Assembly (NCBI GenBank): GCA_001574975.1
Contig: KQ965878.1
Span: 21,497-85,496 of the forward strand
DNA: 64,000 nt
From: Gonapodya prolifera JEL478
Taxonomy: Eukaryota > Monoblepharomycota > Monoblepharidomycetes > Monoblepharidales > Gonapodyaceae
Direction: 5' to 3'
A program made the position numbers and the translations under genes. The notes under the pieces are model-generated. The model was not told the DNA's origin, did no database searches, and saw only the letters and a list, made by a program, of their open reading frames with translations. Positions 1-12,900 of the stretch are shown piece by piece (position 1 is the first letter of the stretch; each line of letters begins with the position of its first letter).

Positions 1-249
1 ATATTTACTTACATTCTAATACTTACCACTGGTTGTACGATAGATCCGCATACCTCACGTAATCTTTAGTTCTTAAGACGCCATTATGCTGTGCTCGTAT
101 TCGTCGTGTTGGAATATGCTCAAAAAATTTTCGACCGAACGGTCCCCATGAATTCCCGTCAACGAAAATTCAATACGTGAAACTCGAATTAGACATTTAA
201 TCGGAACAACTTGAAATAGGTTGAAGTGATGGGCTCCAGGACCCTCAGT

Positions 250-2293
250 TTCCCGAAGCATCCTTTACACTCACGCGAACCCAAGGCAGGTTCAAACCGA
301 GCGGCTCCAAAGTCAGAGACACCCAGGTCTCAGACTAAAATGTCAGTTGGACGGTGACGTGGAAGCGTTCTTCGCTGTCCCTGTTACGTCCCGCTCACGC
401 GCGAATTGCCATCGACACCGCGAAGGTCGCAGGTCTATGCTCCCATCATCAAGGCGCACGCAGTGATTGCGGTGATGACATGGACGATCGTTGCCCCAAC
501 CGGTGTCCTGGTCGCCCGGTGAGTGAGATTCTTCTCGTTTACGATACCACCTAGTCACCACTCGGTTAATTTTACGACCTGGAATCAATGCCGCACATAA
601 CGGTCAGGTTCTACAAACGACGCCTTGCGATGATTTCGAGAGGAAAAGATCACCACGGAGTCTTCTCGTTGAACTGGTTCCCAATCCACGTCGCCTTACA
701 GATGTTGACCACTTGCTTGCTCTTATTATCCATGTCCTTGTCTCTGGGGACACCGAGGCCATTGTCGGGTGGACACGCAGCTGTTGGATTGTTCCTCGCG
801 TGTATCCTCGTCTTTCAACCTGTGATGGGAATCGTGGCTCGTTTTGGAGGGGACTTTGAAACCGTTCGATATCCGGCAAGGGTTTCCAACATGTCTTTTG
901 ATCCACATTCTCGAAAAAGGGATTCCGGTGAAAAGCCTCCTCGCGTGCTCCATGTTTCAATTGTCGAACCGCTCCGAATTGAGCCCGAAACTACGACACC
1001 GCCGATCTTACAAGAAGCGAAGCAGAAGGATTCGGACGCGACTATGTTTTCGGTAGCGAAATCCCCCGCATCACCAGAGCCTCATGTGGAAGTGGAAGGG
1101 AATGAGGCGGGGGATTCTCGATGGACCCTCCAGTCCTATAGAGTGGACGAAATGTATGCAGACCAACCACAGGTATCTATTTTCAACATTTATGACGTCG
1201 CAAATTACCACATTCGTTTTCAACTTAAGCCACCTCTGTTCCTTCGCATGAGCGGAGGAACGGGGTCCACTCTCGGAGTAACCCACGTCACTGACCAGAG
1301 TACCGAACGAGTTGCAAGTCGCACTTCCTCCACAAACCAACGTCTGCCGTCGGACAAATCGTTTGCCGATGATATCATCATTGCTCCGGAGGATATCCCT
1401 GACGTGAAGCCCTTAACTCCGCCAGAAGTGGTCCCCCCTCCGCCTTCGATACCCATCCCTGTTCCTGAACCCATCACAAGGATGCCCAGCACCTGGTTCT
1501 ACGGACGTTCGAGTCGCAGTACATCTGAATACTCGAATTTCTCCACGAACGATCCTTATGACCGATGGTGGACCTATGCAAAGGATAGGGCTTGGAGTTG
1601 GCTATTTGTCCTTTTTTCTGCCAGGGTAAATTTTTATGATCGCTGTGGTAAGAAGGCGTATGTCGTATTAACTTTCATGCTTTTAAGGTGCACAAAATTA
1701 TGGGTCACGTTTGCCTCTTACTTGCTCATCCCACCATCGCCATCACTCTTCCTCCGCCCTCAAAAGACTCGCTCCCCTGGATGTCGCACGCGGCGTGGTG
1801 TACAACTTATATTGTCTCCTTTCTCTATCTGGAGTATCTTCGAAAGCAAAGACATAACGCACATCTGCACAATCACAAGGGCCATCGACTTCACCAAGTG
1901 TATGACAAGACTCAAGCAAAAGAAGCGCAGCCGACGCGGTCGTTTGAGGATCCCAACACGGGATACTTCGCCATGGGCGGCCCAACAGATCCAGTACACG
2001 TGACGGACAGCGACGAATACCAGCCGGTCGAGCCGAGACACGATGATGATCACCGCGAGGGCATACGGCTGAGACGAAGTTACGGCGAGGACCCAGATGC
2101 TGAACCACTCCTTGCGCCGTTGCCTCGAAAGCGTGATCCAACACTTGAGAGCGCTAACATCTATGATCGAGCTCGTTCACCGAATGAGCGCGCTTCAACC
2201 TCCTCCCCTCTTGCCGTCCTTAGCGTATTCGTGGCCGTAAGCATCGTAGATACGGTGTTGGTCACACGATCCATATGTGAACAGTATAACTAG
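250..2293 (+). CDS. Cytochrome b561-domain membrane protein with very long TM4-TM5 loop (5' end unresolved)
   Basis: Likely a membrane electron-transfer protein of the cytochrome b561 type. Supported exons are 433-518, 608-1625 and 1688-2293; an exon ending near 382 is tentative. Exon 433-518 encodes a helix with KAHAVIAVMTWTIV ending in a short VAR motif, as in b561 helix 2. The next exon gives two helices, one with a His (NWFPIHVALQ) and one with GGHAAVGLF and FQPVMG. After about 260 polar, Pro-rich residues come VHKIMGHVCLLLAHP and a further helix, matching the last conserved b561 helices. The four heme-ligand-type His positions are visible by pattern only. The tail is charged, then hydrophobic. 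A DOMON domain may lie upstream but I could not trace it. The family call is fairly sure; the 5' structure is not. Confidence 0.62.
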
Positions 2294-2854
2294 TGGTTTG
2301 GGTCGGAGCGAAATGCGCCCTTTCGTGGCCTCGACCACTCAAAGGGACAGATTCTCGTGATTTCATTGGATGGTGTCAGCTACCTCTTAGGGATACCCGA
2401 ATTCATAATGTAATCTCCTGAATAACCCTCATGCAGTGGCTTACGGAGTCCGTCATTTCGCCCGTGTTCCGTATTTCGAAGTGAAGCATCGAACGCTGAC
2501 TCCAGAGAGTGCGCTAGATCTATGTGTATTTACAAAATGTTGGCACAGTTCAAATTGTCCCCGCAAATTAATACCGACGCGCTCCGTGAAGTACCGGCCA
2601 CACCTTGAATGATCTCGAAGACGGAGACAGACGCAACAGTCTGCCCTGACATGTCTTCCGCACTTCAAAACCGGCAGTGAAAACACACCGCATAATCGCC
2701 ACACAACAACGATATTCCCGGCCGGCATTTACAGTTTTTTCGGCGTGCGTTGAGGATTTGGGGCGGAATAGTGCTCCCAAGGTTGGCTCGGCTTATTCAT
2801 TTTTGGGCTAACCGCAACCATTTTGCAAGCAGCTGTAACCCTCATTTTTCACCC
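2294..2854. other. Intergenic stretch, no gene recognised
   Basis: Only short overlapping open frames without family resemblance are seen. The right edge carries the 3' end of the decayed kinase copy on the minus strand. Confidence 0.5.
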
Positions 2855-5351
2855 TCACTCTGCACCGTCCGAAAACATGTCCTCATACCCCTTGATACCC
2901 GGCATGCCCAAAACGTCTCGTGCGAGCCACCCATAGAGCTTTGTGACCAAGAAGGAAAGCGAGAGCGCGAAGAGGTGCAGTTCGAAGCGAAGGAGCGAGG
3001 CCTTCTCGGAATGTAAAGACGGAGCCAAGAGAACGTCGTGGGTGCAGTGGAAGAGGATGAGCTGACAAGTGCGAGAGATTCGACAGTAGCGGTTCCCCGC
3101 ATTGCCCAGCGCTCCTGGTTCGGTTGCGCTGCTTTCGTCTCCAACCACTTGACACGGACGACACAGACTCACGGTCATGGATATCTGATCCACTGGCTCC
3201 CGAAATCCTTATTCACTCCCCTCACGATTGACATGTCATCACGAAAATCAACTCTATCGGGGTGATCCGCGAGCATTTTCTTGACTTCCGCTTTAGCGTT
3301 AACCTGGGCGTAGTATCTTTCTTTCGCTGTGGGCTTTTCCAGTGCTAAGCGTCCATTTTTTGGGGCTTCGGCGGGATCGTATGGGCATGAGCGCGGACGT
3401 GGTCATTGAGACGTCACCGAACCCCCAGTCGGTACTGATTCGGGTGAGCGTGGGGACATCGCCGACCTGCACCAGAGGGTGAGGTTATGGGATGTTCTGG
3501 GGTCGGGTAGTGAAGAGTTAAAAGAACTCACCATCAAAGCCTTCCAGAAGTGCGCGTACTTCAACCGCATGCTCTGAGACTCTTCCCCGTACCTCTTTCC
3601 CCCCGCATCGAAGATTACCAATAAAGTCGTTCACATGCGCACAATGTCCATACACACGAAGCTTACAGCCCGTGATCGAGGAGCACGACCTGCGCTTTTC
3701 GTTGATTGGAAAGATTTGGCCCGATGTGGAAGTTGCCCCGCGTGGGGTCCGCGTGGATGAAACTTGGATGGTGTCGAGCGACGATGACGTCGGGGGGTAA
3801 GAATGGACCGGCCGGGGTTTCATGCCTGTGCACGTGCAAGCTTAAAGTGTTGGCGTGAAAGTAACGTCTGAACACGGAGCCAACAGTCCTCGCCCGCCCT
3901 TGAAGATCTGGAACCCGAACATGTCAACGATCTTCGCCACCACGGCGGCCGAGTTGAACTTTTTCTTGATCTCCTCCGGTGCCGAAAGAGGAACACCTGC
4001 TCTCCGTACGGTACCGTACCATTCCAGATGATGGGTGGTGGTTTGTGATGGTGAGTCAGATTTTGTGTCCTGCGATGATTGTGCAGAGATAAGTCAGGCA
4101 AATGACGCACCATCAATCCACTCGGCCGTCATGACTCTCTTTGAGCTGTGCCCCTAGAGCGCCTTGGGCACATGCACATCGTACTTGAACTCCTTCATCT
4201 CCCCGAAATCTCTGGAGGCGCGCTCTGCATTGCGGGCCTCGTGGAGAAAGTCGGTTTCGAGGCGGAGGTGGTTGTGCGTATACTTAAGAGACCACGTCAT
4301 GGGGATATCGAACATGTATTCCATGGCTCGAGTCATCGCAGATTGGCAGGAGAGCTAAGACAGGCAAGATGGAGGTGGCGGTCCGTATGACACATAATGA
4401 GTCGCATGCACAGTGGAGAGCTCCATAGAAGATAAGCAACAAACGTACGTCGATGCTCATTTGTTTCTTGATGTATGGTTTCTGGACCTTGACCGCGACG
4501 GGCGTGCCGTCTTTGAGTCTTGCCTTGTGGACCTGGGCGACGGAGGCTGACCCAACGGGGGTCCAATCGAACTCGTCGGACATGATGTCGGGCGATTGGC
4601 CAAACTCGTCAATGAAGAGTTTGCGCACTTCGGAGGAGGGGACGACGGGAGCGGAGTCGTACAGGATCTGAAAGGGAAGCCAGGGAGTGGAGTAACGGTC
4701 GATCATTAAGGAAAAGCCGGACGGGACGTAGGACTTGAGAGAGGTCCAGAGACTCAACGTACTTTGAAGGTTTCGTTGGATTGCGGCGGCAGAATTTCGT
4801 TCTGAGTTGCGATTGCTTGTCCAAACTGTCATGAAGACCCGCCGTCGAGAAGGAGAAACCGAATATAAAGCATCAACGTGTGAGAAATTCGCGAATGATA
4901 AATACACTCTCCGAGTCGAATATACGCCTCGACCGGAGAAAGAATACGCTCCGCGTGGGACAATCCCCTTGGTCGGAACTTTTACGCATACGCCTCGGGT
5001 TCGCTGGACGAAATAGTCCTCGGACTGCGCGCTGCCTTGGAGGCCTCCGTCGGTCACAAGCTCGGATTTCCGTGCTTCGCACTCCAGACCTGGCTCTCAC
5101 CTTGATGTACAACCCGCCATTCTTCAAACATGTGTCGTGGCTGTTCTCTCATGAATCTTGTTCAATTCTTCCAACCCCGCACCCTCGTTGAAGTTGAGCT
5201 TGTAGTCCAGTGCAATGAGTGCGCCTGCATTGAATAACCGCAACGACCGCTGCGCCGAGTCTGCGTGGTAGAAGTGGTCGCGTCCGTAGAGCGAACCCGT
5301 TGCGAGAGAAAAGTATGCGAGTCGGCGGAGGGGGGTGGCGAGCTGGGGCAT
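2855..5351 (-). pseudogene. Decayed copy of the ADCK1/MCP2-like kinase gene
   Basis: This is an exon-by-exon relative of the intact gene at 6872-9489, with all nine exons recognisable in order. Lesions are plain. Exon 1 (ATG at 5349-5351) has lost about 10 nt shortly before its end, so the frame breaks. Exon 4 has an in-frame TAG at 4154-4156. The donor after exon 5 reads GC instead of GT. The catalytic loop HADPHPGN of the intact copy reads HADPTRGN. The eighth exon is scrambled after a short match, and the last exon shifts frame once before its stop at 2855. It still retains KPYIKKQ and the LLDHGL motif. I infer an unprocessed tandem duplicate that lost function. Confidence 0.85.
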
Positions 5352-5559
5352 TAAGTGGTGCGTGCTTTTGGATTGCGGATGGGAGTGTTTTCGAGGTGCT
5401 ATGGCGGGGAGTTCGCGATTGGAGACGATTGGAGCGCGGCATCTCGGGGCGAGCCAAGTCCACGTCGCCCGTGTTGGTGTAATCCCGCTCTGCCCTCCTT
5501 GCGACGGTGGACTGAAAATGATAAACCATGTGGACCCTGGTGGGGCCAAATTCAGCTCT

Positions 5560-5850
5560 TGCGCAAGTACAAGTAAACTGGTTGAGTGTGATATGAATAT
5601 TCTATGGGTATGCTAAGGGGTGTGCACAATGTTACTCTGCTGAATCACGAATCATGATACAGTTGGAAATGAAGGAAAGTCGCGTGCGCTGTAGAACCGG
5701 GTCACGGGAATGTCAGACTTCACACTCCATTGATATACCGGAAACCAAGTTGGCAGTTGGCGAACTCACTTGAACGCCCGCTCATCGGACCGACTCTCGA
5801 TCCCTTCCCATGCGCCAACGAGCCACTGCAAGAGCCCCCTCCAGCCAATC
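5560..5850 (-). pseudogene. Fragment of a third ADCK1-like copy (3' end plus flank)
   Basis: This short block resembles 6660-6930, which is the 3' flank and the end of the last exon of the intact kinase gene. Shared strings include ctcttgcgcaagtacaagta, gaatattctatgggtatgct and gcgctgtagaa, followed by an alignable C-terminal coding end (aacgcccgctcat versus aacgccctctcat). Its position between the decayed and the intact gene suggests a third tandem unit that was mostly deleted. No open frame is retained. Confidence 0.65.
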
Positions 5851-6339
5851 ATCACCTCATTGATATGCTGGTGGCACGAAGAAACTGTGGCCTGCGTGAG
5901 TGCTCCCGGGGGACAAGCATGTAAGCTTTTGATTTGGAGGAGTAAAGTGTTGATTTCAATCCCGGATCTTCAATGGGCGGTACAAAGCAAAATCCGTTGC
6001 AAATGTCTTAAACGCGAAAGTGAAATGATTCAGCCGGTTTCCGCATTCTGCAATCTACTCGAGTGACACTAAAAGGCTTCACAGAAAAATATCAGCGTTT
6101 TTGTGCTTGCAAAAGATGACTGGACTTACACGGAACCAGTTACCATCTTTTTTCTGCGGTCTTGCTGTGTGTTTCTCCCGTTTCCACGACGGGATCACTC
6201 TTTTTGATGTTTTCCCCCTTACCATCGACCCCTCCCTCCACAGAGAACACACGCTGGCCGCAATGGAAAACCCTCGAAACCCACATTCAAAAACTCCCGC
6301 ATCGTAACCGGGGATAGAAGTCGGGTGAAGATCGGTACG

Positions 6340-6600
6340 TTTCCCACTGGGTTTCGCCTGGGCCGAAAAGCAAATTACAATGTGGAAATTGATAGCTCAT
6401 ATTTTAGGTGAAAGTTAGCTATGAAAATTACCACCCATTGTAAATCCCGTGGAAAACGTCGCTCGTCGCATGGGAAACCAATAAAAACCACACGTTTTCC
6501 ATTGGGTGGAAAAATCCACCTGTGAAATTACTTGACTCCACGGGGTGGAATACGAACAGGATTTCCTGTGGTACACAGTTCAGAAAAGTATTATAGACAC
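6340..6600. repeat. Imperfect inverted-repeat region with a perfect short hairpin
   Basis: The stretch contains ggtggaaaaatccacc, a 6-bp perfect stem with an AAAA loop. A longer-range pair ggaaaacg / cgttttcc flanks about 35 nt, and related gtgg/ccac words recur. This AT-richer block stands out from its surroundings and could be a small MITE-like remnant or a folded untranslated region. Terminal repeats and a target-site duplication were not established. Confidence 0.3.
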
Positions 6601-6871
6601 TATTTGTAGCAGATGCCACCGAAGTAGACAGACTTGATATTGAGATGTGGGATTATTTGACCCTGGTCGGGACGATTCAGCTCTTGCGCAAGTACAAGTA
6701 AATTTGTTGAGTGCAATGTGAATATTCTATGGGTATGCTGAGGTATGCAGACAATGTCACTCCACCGAATCACAGAACACGGAATGACGGCGAGTCTCAT
6801 GCGCTGTAGAAACGGGCATGTCAGACCTTCGTCACACTGGTCCATATCCCGGAAAAGTCAAGTTGGCAAAC

Positions 6872-9489
6872 TTACTCGAACGCCCTCTCATCCAACACGA
6901 CTCCAAACTCCCTCCCCATCGCCAACTTGGCACCCTCCGAAAGGATCTCCTCATACCCCAGCACTTTTTTCCCAAACACCTCTCGCGCCAACCACCGGTA
7001 CACCTTTGTAGCCCAGAACGACAGTGCGAGGGTGAAGAGGTGCAGCTCGAATCGGAAGAGGGAGATGTTCTCAGAGATGTACAGCCGGAGCCACGAGAAC
7101 GCCGTCGGAGGTGTGGAGAGGGAGGATGTGGCGAAAGCGATAGATTCAGACGAGGTCGTGCCGCGCATCGCCCAGCGTGCCTGCAATTGTCGTTTATTAA
7201 GGGTCAATGCTGGCACCGGTGTGTTTTAATACAGACGTGTACTCACGGTCATTGACACCCGATCCACCGGACTCCCGAACCCCTTATTAACACCCCTCAC
7301 AATGGTCATATTCCTCCCGACGAACAACAACTCCTTGGGGAACTTATTCTGATCCACGAGCATCTTCCGTGCCTTCTCCTTTGCCTTCATCTGTGCCTCG
7401 AACACGTCTTTCGCAGTAGGTTTTGACAGCGCCGATGTACCGGACTGCGCGGCCTTTGTGGGGTCGAAGGGTCGCATGAGTGCTGATGTCGCGGCCATGG
7501 ACACGTCGCCCATGCCCCAGTCGGCGGTGATACGGGTGAGGGTGGGAAGGTCCATGAGCTGGTCATGTTGATTGGGTTTTGGACGGTTCGTGTGTTCAGT
7601 TGAGGTAAGGGACCTAATTAGTCATGTGCCAGGTCGGAAAGGTGGAGGGAGACAAGACTCACCATCAAAGCCTTCCAGAACTGCGCGTACGTCAATCGCA
7701 TGCTCTGAGACTCCTCGACGTACCTGAATGCACCGGCAAGCAGTGAAAGTGTTCATAAATCCCAAGGCACTCTGCTCTCCGCAGGCAAAAAACAGCCATC
7801 AAAACACAGTACTCACAGCCCGTGATCCAGTAGTACGACTTGCTGCTTCCGAGGGTTGGAAGGGTTGGGTCGGATGAGGAAGTTTCCCGGGTGCGGGTCT
7901 GCGTGGATGAACCTTGGTGACGTCGCAGGCAAGGCGGACCCACGGGGTTCGAGATACACACAATTCGACTCATCAACAAAGAACGCCACTCGCTCACCAA
8001 AAGTAATGACTCACCCGCTCTTGAAGATCTGGAACCCGAACATGTCGACAATCTTCCCCACCACCGCCGTGGCGTCGAATCGCTTGGTGACCTCTTCCGT
8101 GTCAGACAAGGGTACACCTACGTCGTTTCGGGGTTGTCGCAAAAGGATCGTGTCAGTCCATATCCGAACATTCAACCACACAAACTTTCTTCCATTGCCG
8201 AGACCGTTGAATGCGAGACCTCTCAATCAACCTCCGCACACGTACCGTCAATCCACTCCGCCGTCATAACCCTCCCACTCGTATGCTCCCAAAACACCTT
8301 GGGCACATACACATCGTCCCTAAACTCGTTTTCCCCCTTGAAATCCCTCGCTGCCCTCTCTGCATTTTGCGCCTCGTTCCTGAAATCGGTCTCGAGCCGG
8401 AGATGACGGTGCGTGTAGTCGAGCGTCCATGTCATGGGGATGTCGAAGAGGTACTCGAGCGCGTGGGTGACGATGGATTGGCATGCGAGCTGAGGTGCGG
8501 CGGTGAGACGGTGGAATGACGGCACAGGGAGTCTCACATGCTGCACATCCATGCATCAGGTATCGATGATTTAATCCGGTCCCCGATCGCTCACAACTCT
8601 TTACACACCCCACCACGCAGAACTAATCCACGCATTGATCCCTCCTACTCAAGACACCTCCAACTAACGGACACTCACATCCCAATTCATCTGCGTCTTG
8701 ATATACGGCTTTTGCACCTTCACCGCCACCGGGGTTCCATCTTTCAGCTTCGCCTTATGCACTTGCGCAATGGACGCCGACCCGATGGGCGTCCAGTCGA
8801 ACTCGTCAAAGACGGCTTCCGGGGGGTGGCCGAACTCTTGGATGAAGAGGGTGCGGACTTCGGTGGAGGGGACCACGGGGGCGGAGTCGTAGAGGACCTG
8901 GGTGGGGGGTGAGTGGGTGTTGTGCGGATAAAATGAGGTAGCTATTCGTGGAATTGGGAAATGATGACTTACCTTGAAGGTGTCGTTGTACTGCGGAGGG
9001 AGGATGTGGTTCTGGCTGGCAATGGCTTGACCAAACTGTCAAGACATGACAAACCAACTTTTCAGGGTATGTGCACCCAAGGTAACGACAACGATGTCAC
9101 CACCACTACGGTCTCACTTCGCTCCCGCGGCACGACTCCGGCACTCAATTCACACCAGCCCATTTCCCTTCGCGCGATTTCCGGCTCGTTCCGTTCCGTT
9201 TTGCTTCTCGCCTCGCGCTCGCGCTCACCTTGATATACAACCCCGCATTCTTCTTGCATGTCTCCAGAATCCTCTTCGCGGTCCGTTCATGAATCTTTTG
9301 CAAGTCCTCCAACCCAGCCCCCTCTCTAAAATTCATCTTGTAATCGAGTGTAATGAGCGCACCGGCCTTGAGTGTCCGGAACGAGCGCTGGATGGAGTCT
9401 GAGAAGGCAAAGTGGTCGAGGGCGTAGAGTGAGCCCGTGGCGAGCGAGAAGTAGGCTAGGCGGCGCAGGGGGCGTGAGAGAGGTGGCAT
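6872..9489 (-). CDS. ABC1/ADCK1-like (UbiB family) atypical kinase, MCP2-like
   Basis: Nine exons read in phase to 555 residues: 9489-9229, 9035-8973, 8897-8679, 8489-8246, 8117-8015, 7912-7817, 7723-7663, 7558-7247 and 7180-6872. UbiB-family hallmarks appear in order: the KxGQ motif (YIKFGQAIA) across the first junction, a small-residue loop GSASIAQVHKA, the VAVKVQKP lysine, an acidic helix (LETDFRNEAQNAERA), the catalytic-loop FIHADPHPGN and LLDHGL in place of DFG. The N-terminus (RRLAYFSLATGSLYA) suits a mitochondrial inner-membrane anchor. In yeast the related MCP2 (CQD2) acts in mitochondrial lipid and coenzyme Q homeostasis; that role is inferred here. It lies 504 bp from, and divergent to, TSR1. 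A decayed tandem copy lies downstream. Confidence 0.9.
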
Positions 9490-9993
9490 CGTGGGGAGGT
9501 GTGTGGGTGTGGGGCGTGGGGTGATGCGAGATGGGTGGTGAAGACGCGGTGGGTTTGGCGGTGGGTCACGACGGTTGAGGCGGTTAGAAAGGTGCTCCCG
9601 GGTGAAAGGGGTTGGACAAGGATACAGTGGAACCGATGGGGACGTTTCGTGGGTAGTTGGGTGGAGATGTGAGTGCTCGATGCGAGGTCGGAGTGTGCGG
9701 ACTTCGGACACGTTGCAAGAAGAGTCAACGTAATCACGAAAGAAGCCGAAACCTGCACTTTTATGATACATGAGATTTTTGAAAGCAAAACATTATAAAA
9801 CGGACTGTGGCGTGTATGTGTGGTTTGTTGGCAGCACCACAACCACCGTCAAGTATTTGAAGAAAGTCTACCGACACCAGCCCTCCACCTTACGATTGTA
9901 GAACATTTTCTTGCCGCCCACAACTTGCATCGATCGTGGCCCTTGCGTTTTCTCTCAACTCCGACCGCAGCAACCACCCGCATCCCTCACGCG
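9490..9993. promoter_or_regulatory. Divergent intergenic region between kinase gene and TSR1
   Basis: This 504-bp gap separates two divergently transcribed genes and presumably holds both promoters. No specific element was identified. The open frame running left from 9771 is an in-frame extension of the kinase 5' leader. I chose the inner ATG at 9487-9489 because the decayed copy has its ATG at the equivalent place. Confidence 0.35.
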
Positions 9994-12900
9994 ATGACGA
10001 GCGACAGCGGGCATCAGCACCGTGCGAGTGGACTCAGACAGGCGAACAAGAAGTTCAAGTCGAAGCACGCGAGCAAGGGGAGTCTCAGGGAGAAGACAAA
10101 GGGTGGGTCTGAATTCTTGCCGAGCGACGGTTGTCTCCTCCCATTCCCTCCTGCTACCCCGCTTACTATTCGCCTATCTCATATCCACCACTCATTTCTC
10201 CCCGCCAATCCATCAGGAAAGGTCGAACGTCCGCTCCACCACCGATCCCGCATCACATCAGTCTCCGCAAAGGCATCCGTCTCGTCCGCCCAATCATCCG
10301 CAAAGGCAGACCGCCGAAACGCAGCCAAGGTCCACCAACGGTCAAAGCGGCAATCTCTCGTCGCGCAGAACAGAGTCTTTGCACCAGAGTGGGACAAGAA
10401 GTCTGGCGCGCCCAAGATTGTCGCAGTCGTGCCACTGTGCCCCGATGTCAATGCGACGAACGTTGTGGAGACTGTTTGGAAGAGGTGTCTGGGAAGTGGG
10501 CTGGATGGGCCGACAGTCATGGATGGGTCGTCTGCAGCCATGGATGTCGAGGAGTTGGTGATGTTCAAAAATGGGATTGCTGGGCCAGTCACATTCAAGT
10601 GAGTTTGTGGGGGTAGGTCGAGCGACGGAGGACTCCGAGGCCTAAACGCCGCGAGGCGCTGACCGAGCACCGAGCCGAGCGAGGCTGTCCGCCGGAGGCG
10701 AGTGAACCGCGGAGCGCAAATGACAACATCCCGGAGCGCATACTCCCACCGGAGGCGAGTGAACCGCGGAGCGGAATGTTCTACGTGGAGCGACATCGAG
10801 GCGCAAGCGCGACAGCCCTGACCGAGGACTCCGCCTAAGCCAAAGAACAATTCGTGTACTCGTAGCTGCGCGACGATGATTGACTGACCCAACTCTTTCT
10901 GGCCTTGCTTCCCACCAGCGTCCCATCCCACCACTCCCGCTTCCAATTCCTCGCCCTCCCGCGCTCCACACTCGCCATCCTCGACGCGTGCAAAGTCGCA
11001 GACTATGTCATATTTGTCCTCTCCGCGGTCGAGGAGGTCGATGCGTGGGGCGATAAGGTGCTGGCGGCGATCAAGGCGCAGGGTGTGGGGACGGTTGTTG
11101 GGGTTGTTCAGGTGTGTAAGGGGGGGTGGGGGCGGGGGGGAGGCGAGCCCCGCGAGCGCAGGGAGCACCGAGGCCTAAGCGCCGTTAGGCGCTGACCGAG
11201 GAGTCCACCGGAGGCGCATTGTCTAACGCGGGGCGCTTATACCCGGGGGTGGGGTGGGGATGTGGAATGGATGATGCGTGCATATGAGATGGATAAATGG
11301 ACGACGTTGCTTGAGGCCGCATTGATACACATGTTGGATGACCGTCTACGGACACTGCTCGTCTGGAAGTCCGGAACTTTCAACGACTAACGCACCTACC
11401 CTCCCCCAAACCCTATACTAACCCACCACTCCCAGCACCTAACCACCACACCCCCCAAGCACCACCCCGGCATCCGCCGCTCTCTCCTGCTGTACCTTCA
11501 AGATCACTTCCCATCCTACGCCTCCACCTCCTCACGCCCCTTCGCGCTCGACGTTCTTGCGGACGTGGACACGCTCGTGCGGACGTTGGCCACGCAGCGG
11601 ATCTTACAGGTCGGGTGGAGAGCGGGGAGGAGTTACCTTGTGGGTGAGGGGGTGCAGTGGGTGAAGGATGAGGAGGAGGGTGGTACGGTGAAGGATGTGG
11701 AAGAGGAAGGGGACGAAATGGGGTTGTTGAAAGTTACGGGGTGGATCAGGGGTCGCAATATGTGCGCGAATAGGTTGGCGTATCTTGTGGATGGAGGGGA
11801 CTTTGCGGTGCGGCGGGTGAGCTCTCTCATTTTGCCCCCGTTTTGTCGACCTCGTCCGCACGTACTTCACTGACGCCTTTACGCCTACCAACCAGTTCGA
11901 GACACCCGCGGACCACCCTTCCTACCTCCCTCGTCACACCGCCACCTCCTCAACAACACCAACCATCCTCGCACTTCCCGACCCCTCCCTTCGGGACGAC
12001 CTCGTCTCAGCTAACCCCGTCGACCCACTCGCACAAGAGCAGACCTGGCCGACCGACGAGGAAATGGCCGGGGCCGGTGGCGTTGGCGCGGGTATGGACG
12101 GCGCCAGTCGCATGGGGGACGGGACACAGAGTCAGGCTGGGGGCAAGGTGAAGAAGATGCCCAAGGGCACGTCGACGTACCAGGCGGCGTGGCTTGTTGA
12201 CGAGGAGGGTGAGGATGTGGAAGATGAGGAGGAGGACGAGGAGGGAGATGTTGGAATGGGCGGAGCTGAAGCCAGCGCTCCGGACGCCAACGAGGACGCA
12301 GAGAGTGCAAACGAGGAAGACGGCGATCCTGACGGATGGGAGTCTATGTCGTCCGGGTCCATCCCCTCCGACGCCTCCGACCCCACCGACGTCGGGCCCG
12401 CATCCCGTGACCCGCCACCGACGCGGGAAGAGCAAGCAGCGCTTGACCTTTCCCACCCCGACGAGCTCGACACTCCGCGGGAGAGTCCCGCCCGAGTCAG
12501 GTTCGCAAAGTACCGAGGGTTGGCGGACCCCCGGACGAGTGGATGGGATCCGTACGAGAATTTGCCCGAGGAGTACGGACGGGTGTTTGCGTTTGAGGAT
12601 TGGAAGAGGGCGCGGGGGTCGGCGATGGCGCGGGCGGGGAGAGAAGGTGGGGACGGGAAGGGTGCCAAGGGGGAGGTGAAGAAGAAGGAAGGGGATGGGG
12701 ATGGGATGGATGTGGATGAGCAAGAAGGTGTGGTCAAGAACTGGGTGCAGGGCGGTACGAGGGTGACGGTTGTATTAGAGGGTGTGCCCAAGTCGTGGGT
12801 TGGTGAGTTCTCTGCTTTCGTTTAGGGAGGCGCATCGTGGTGTCGAACTGACCGGTGACGCTTTCGCACCTCAGCCGCCCGCAAACCATCCCACCCCATC

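Noticed and set aside
12007-12791. Minus-strand Pro/Ser-rich frames of over 200 codons
   Set aside because: Antisense of the acidic TSR1 exon; low-complexity artefact of GAG/GAC codons.
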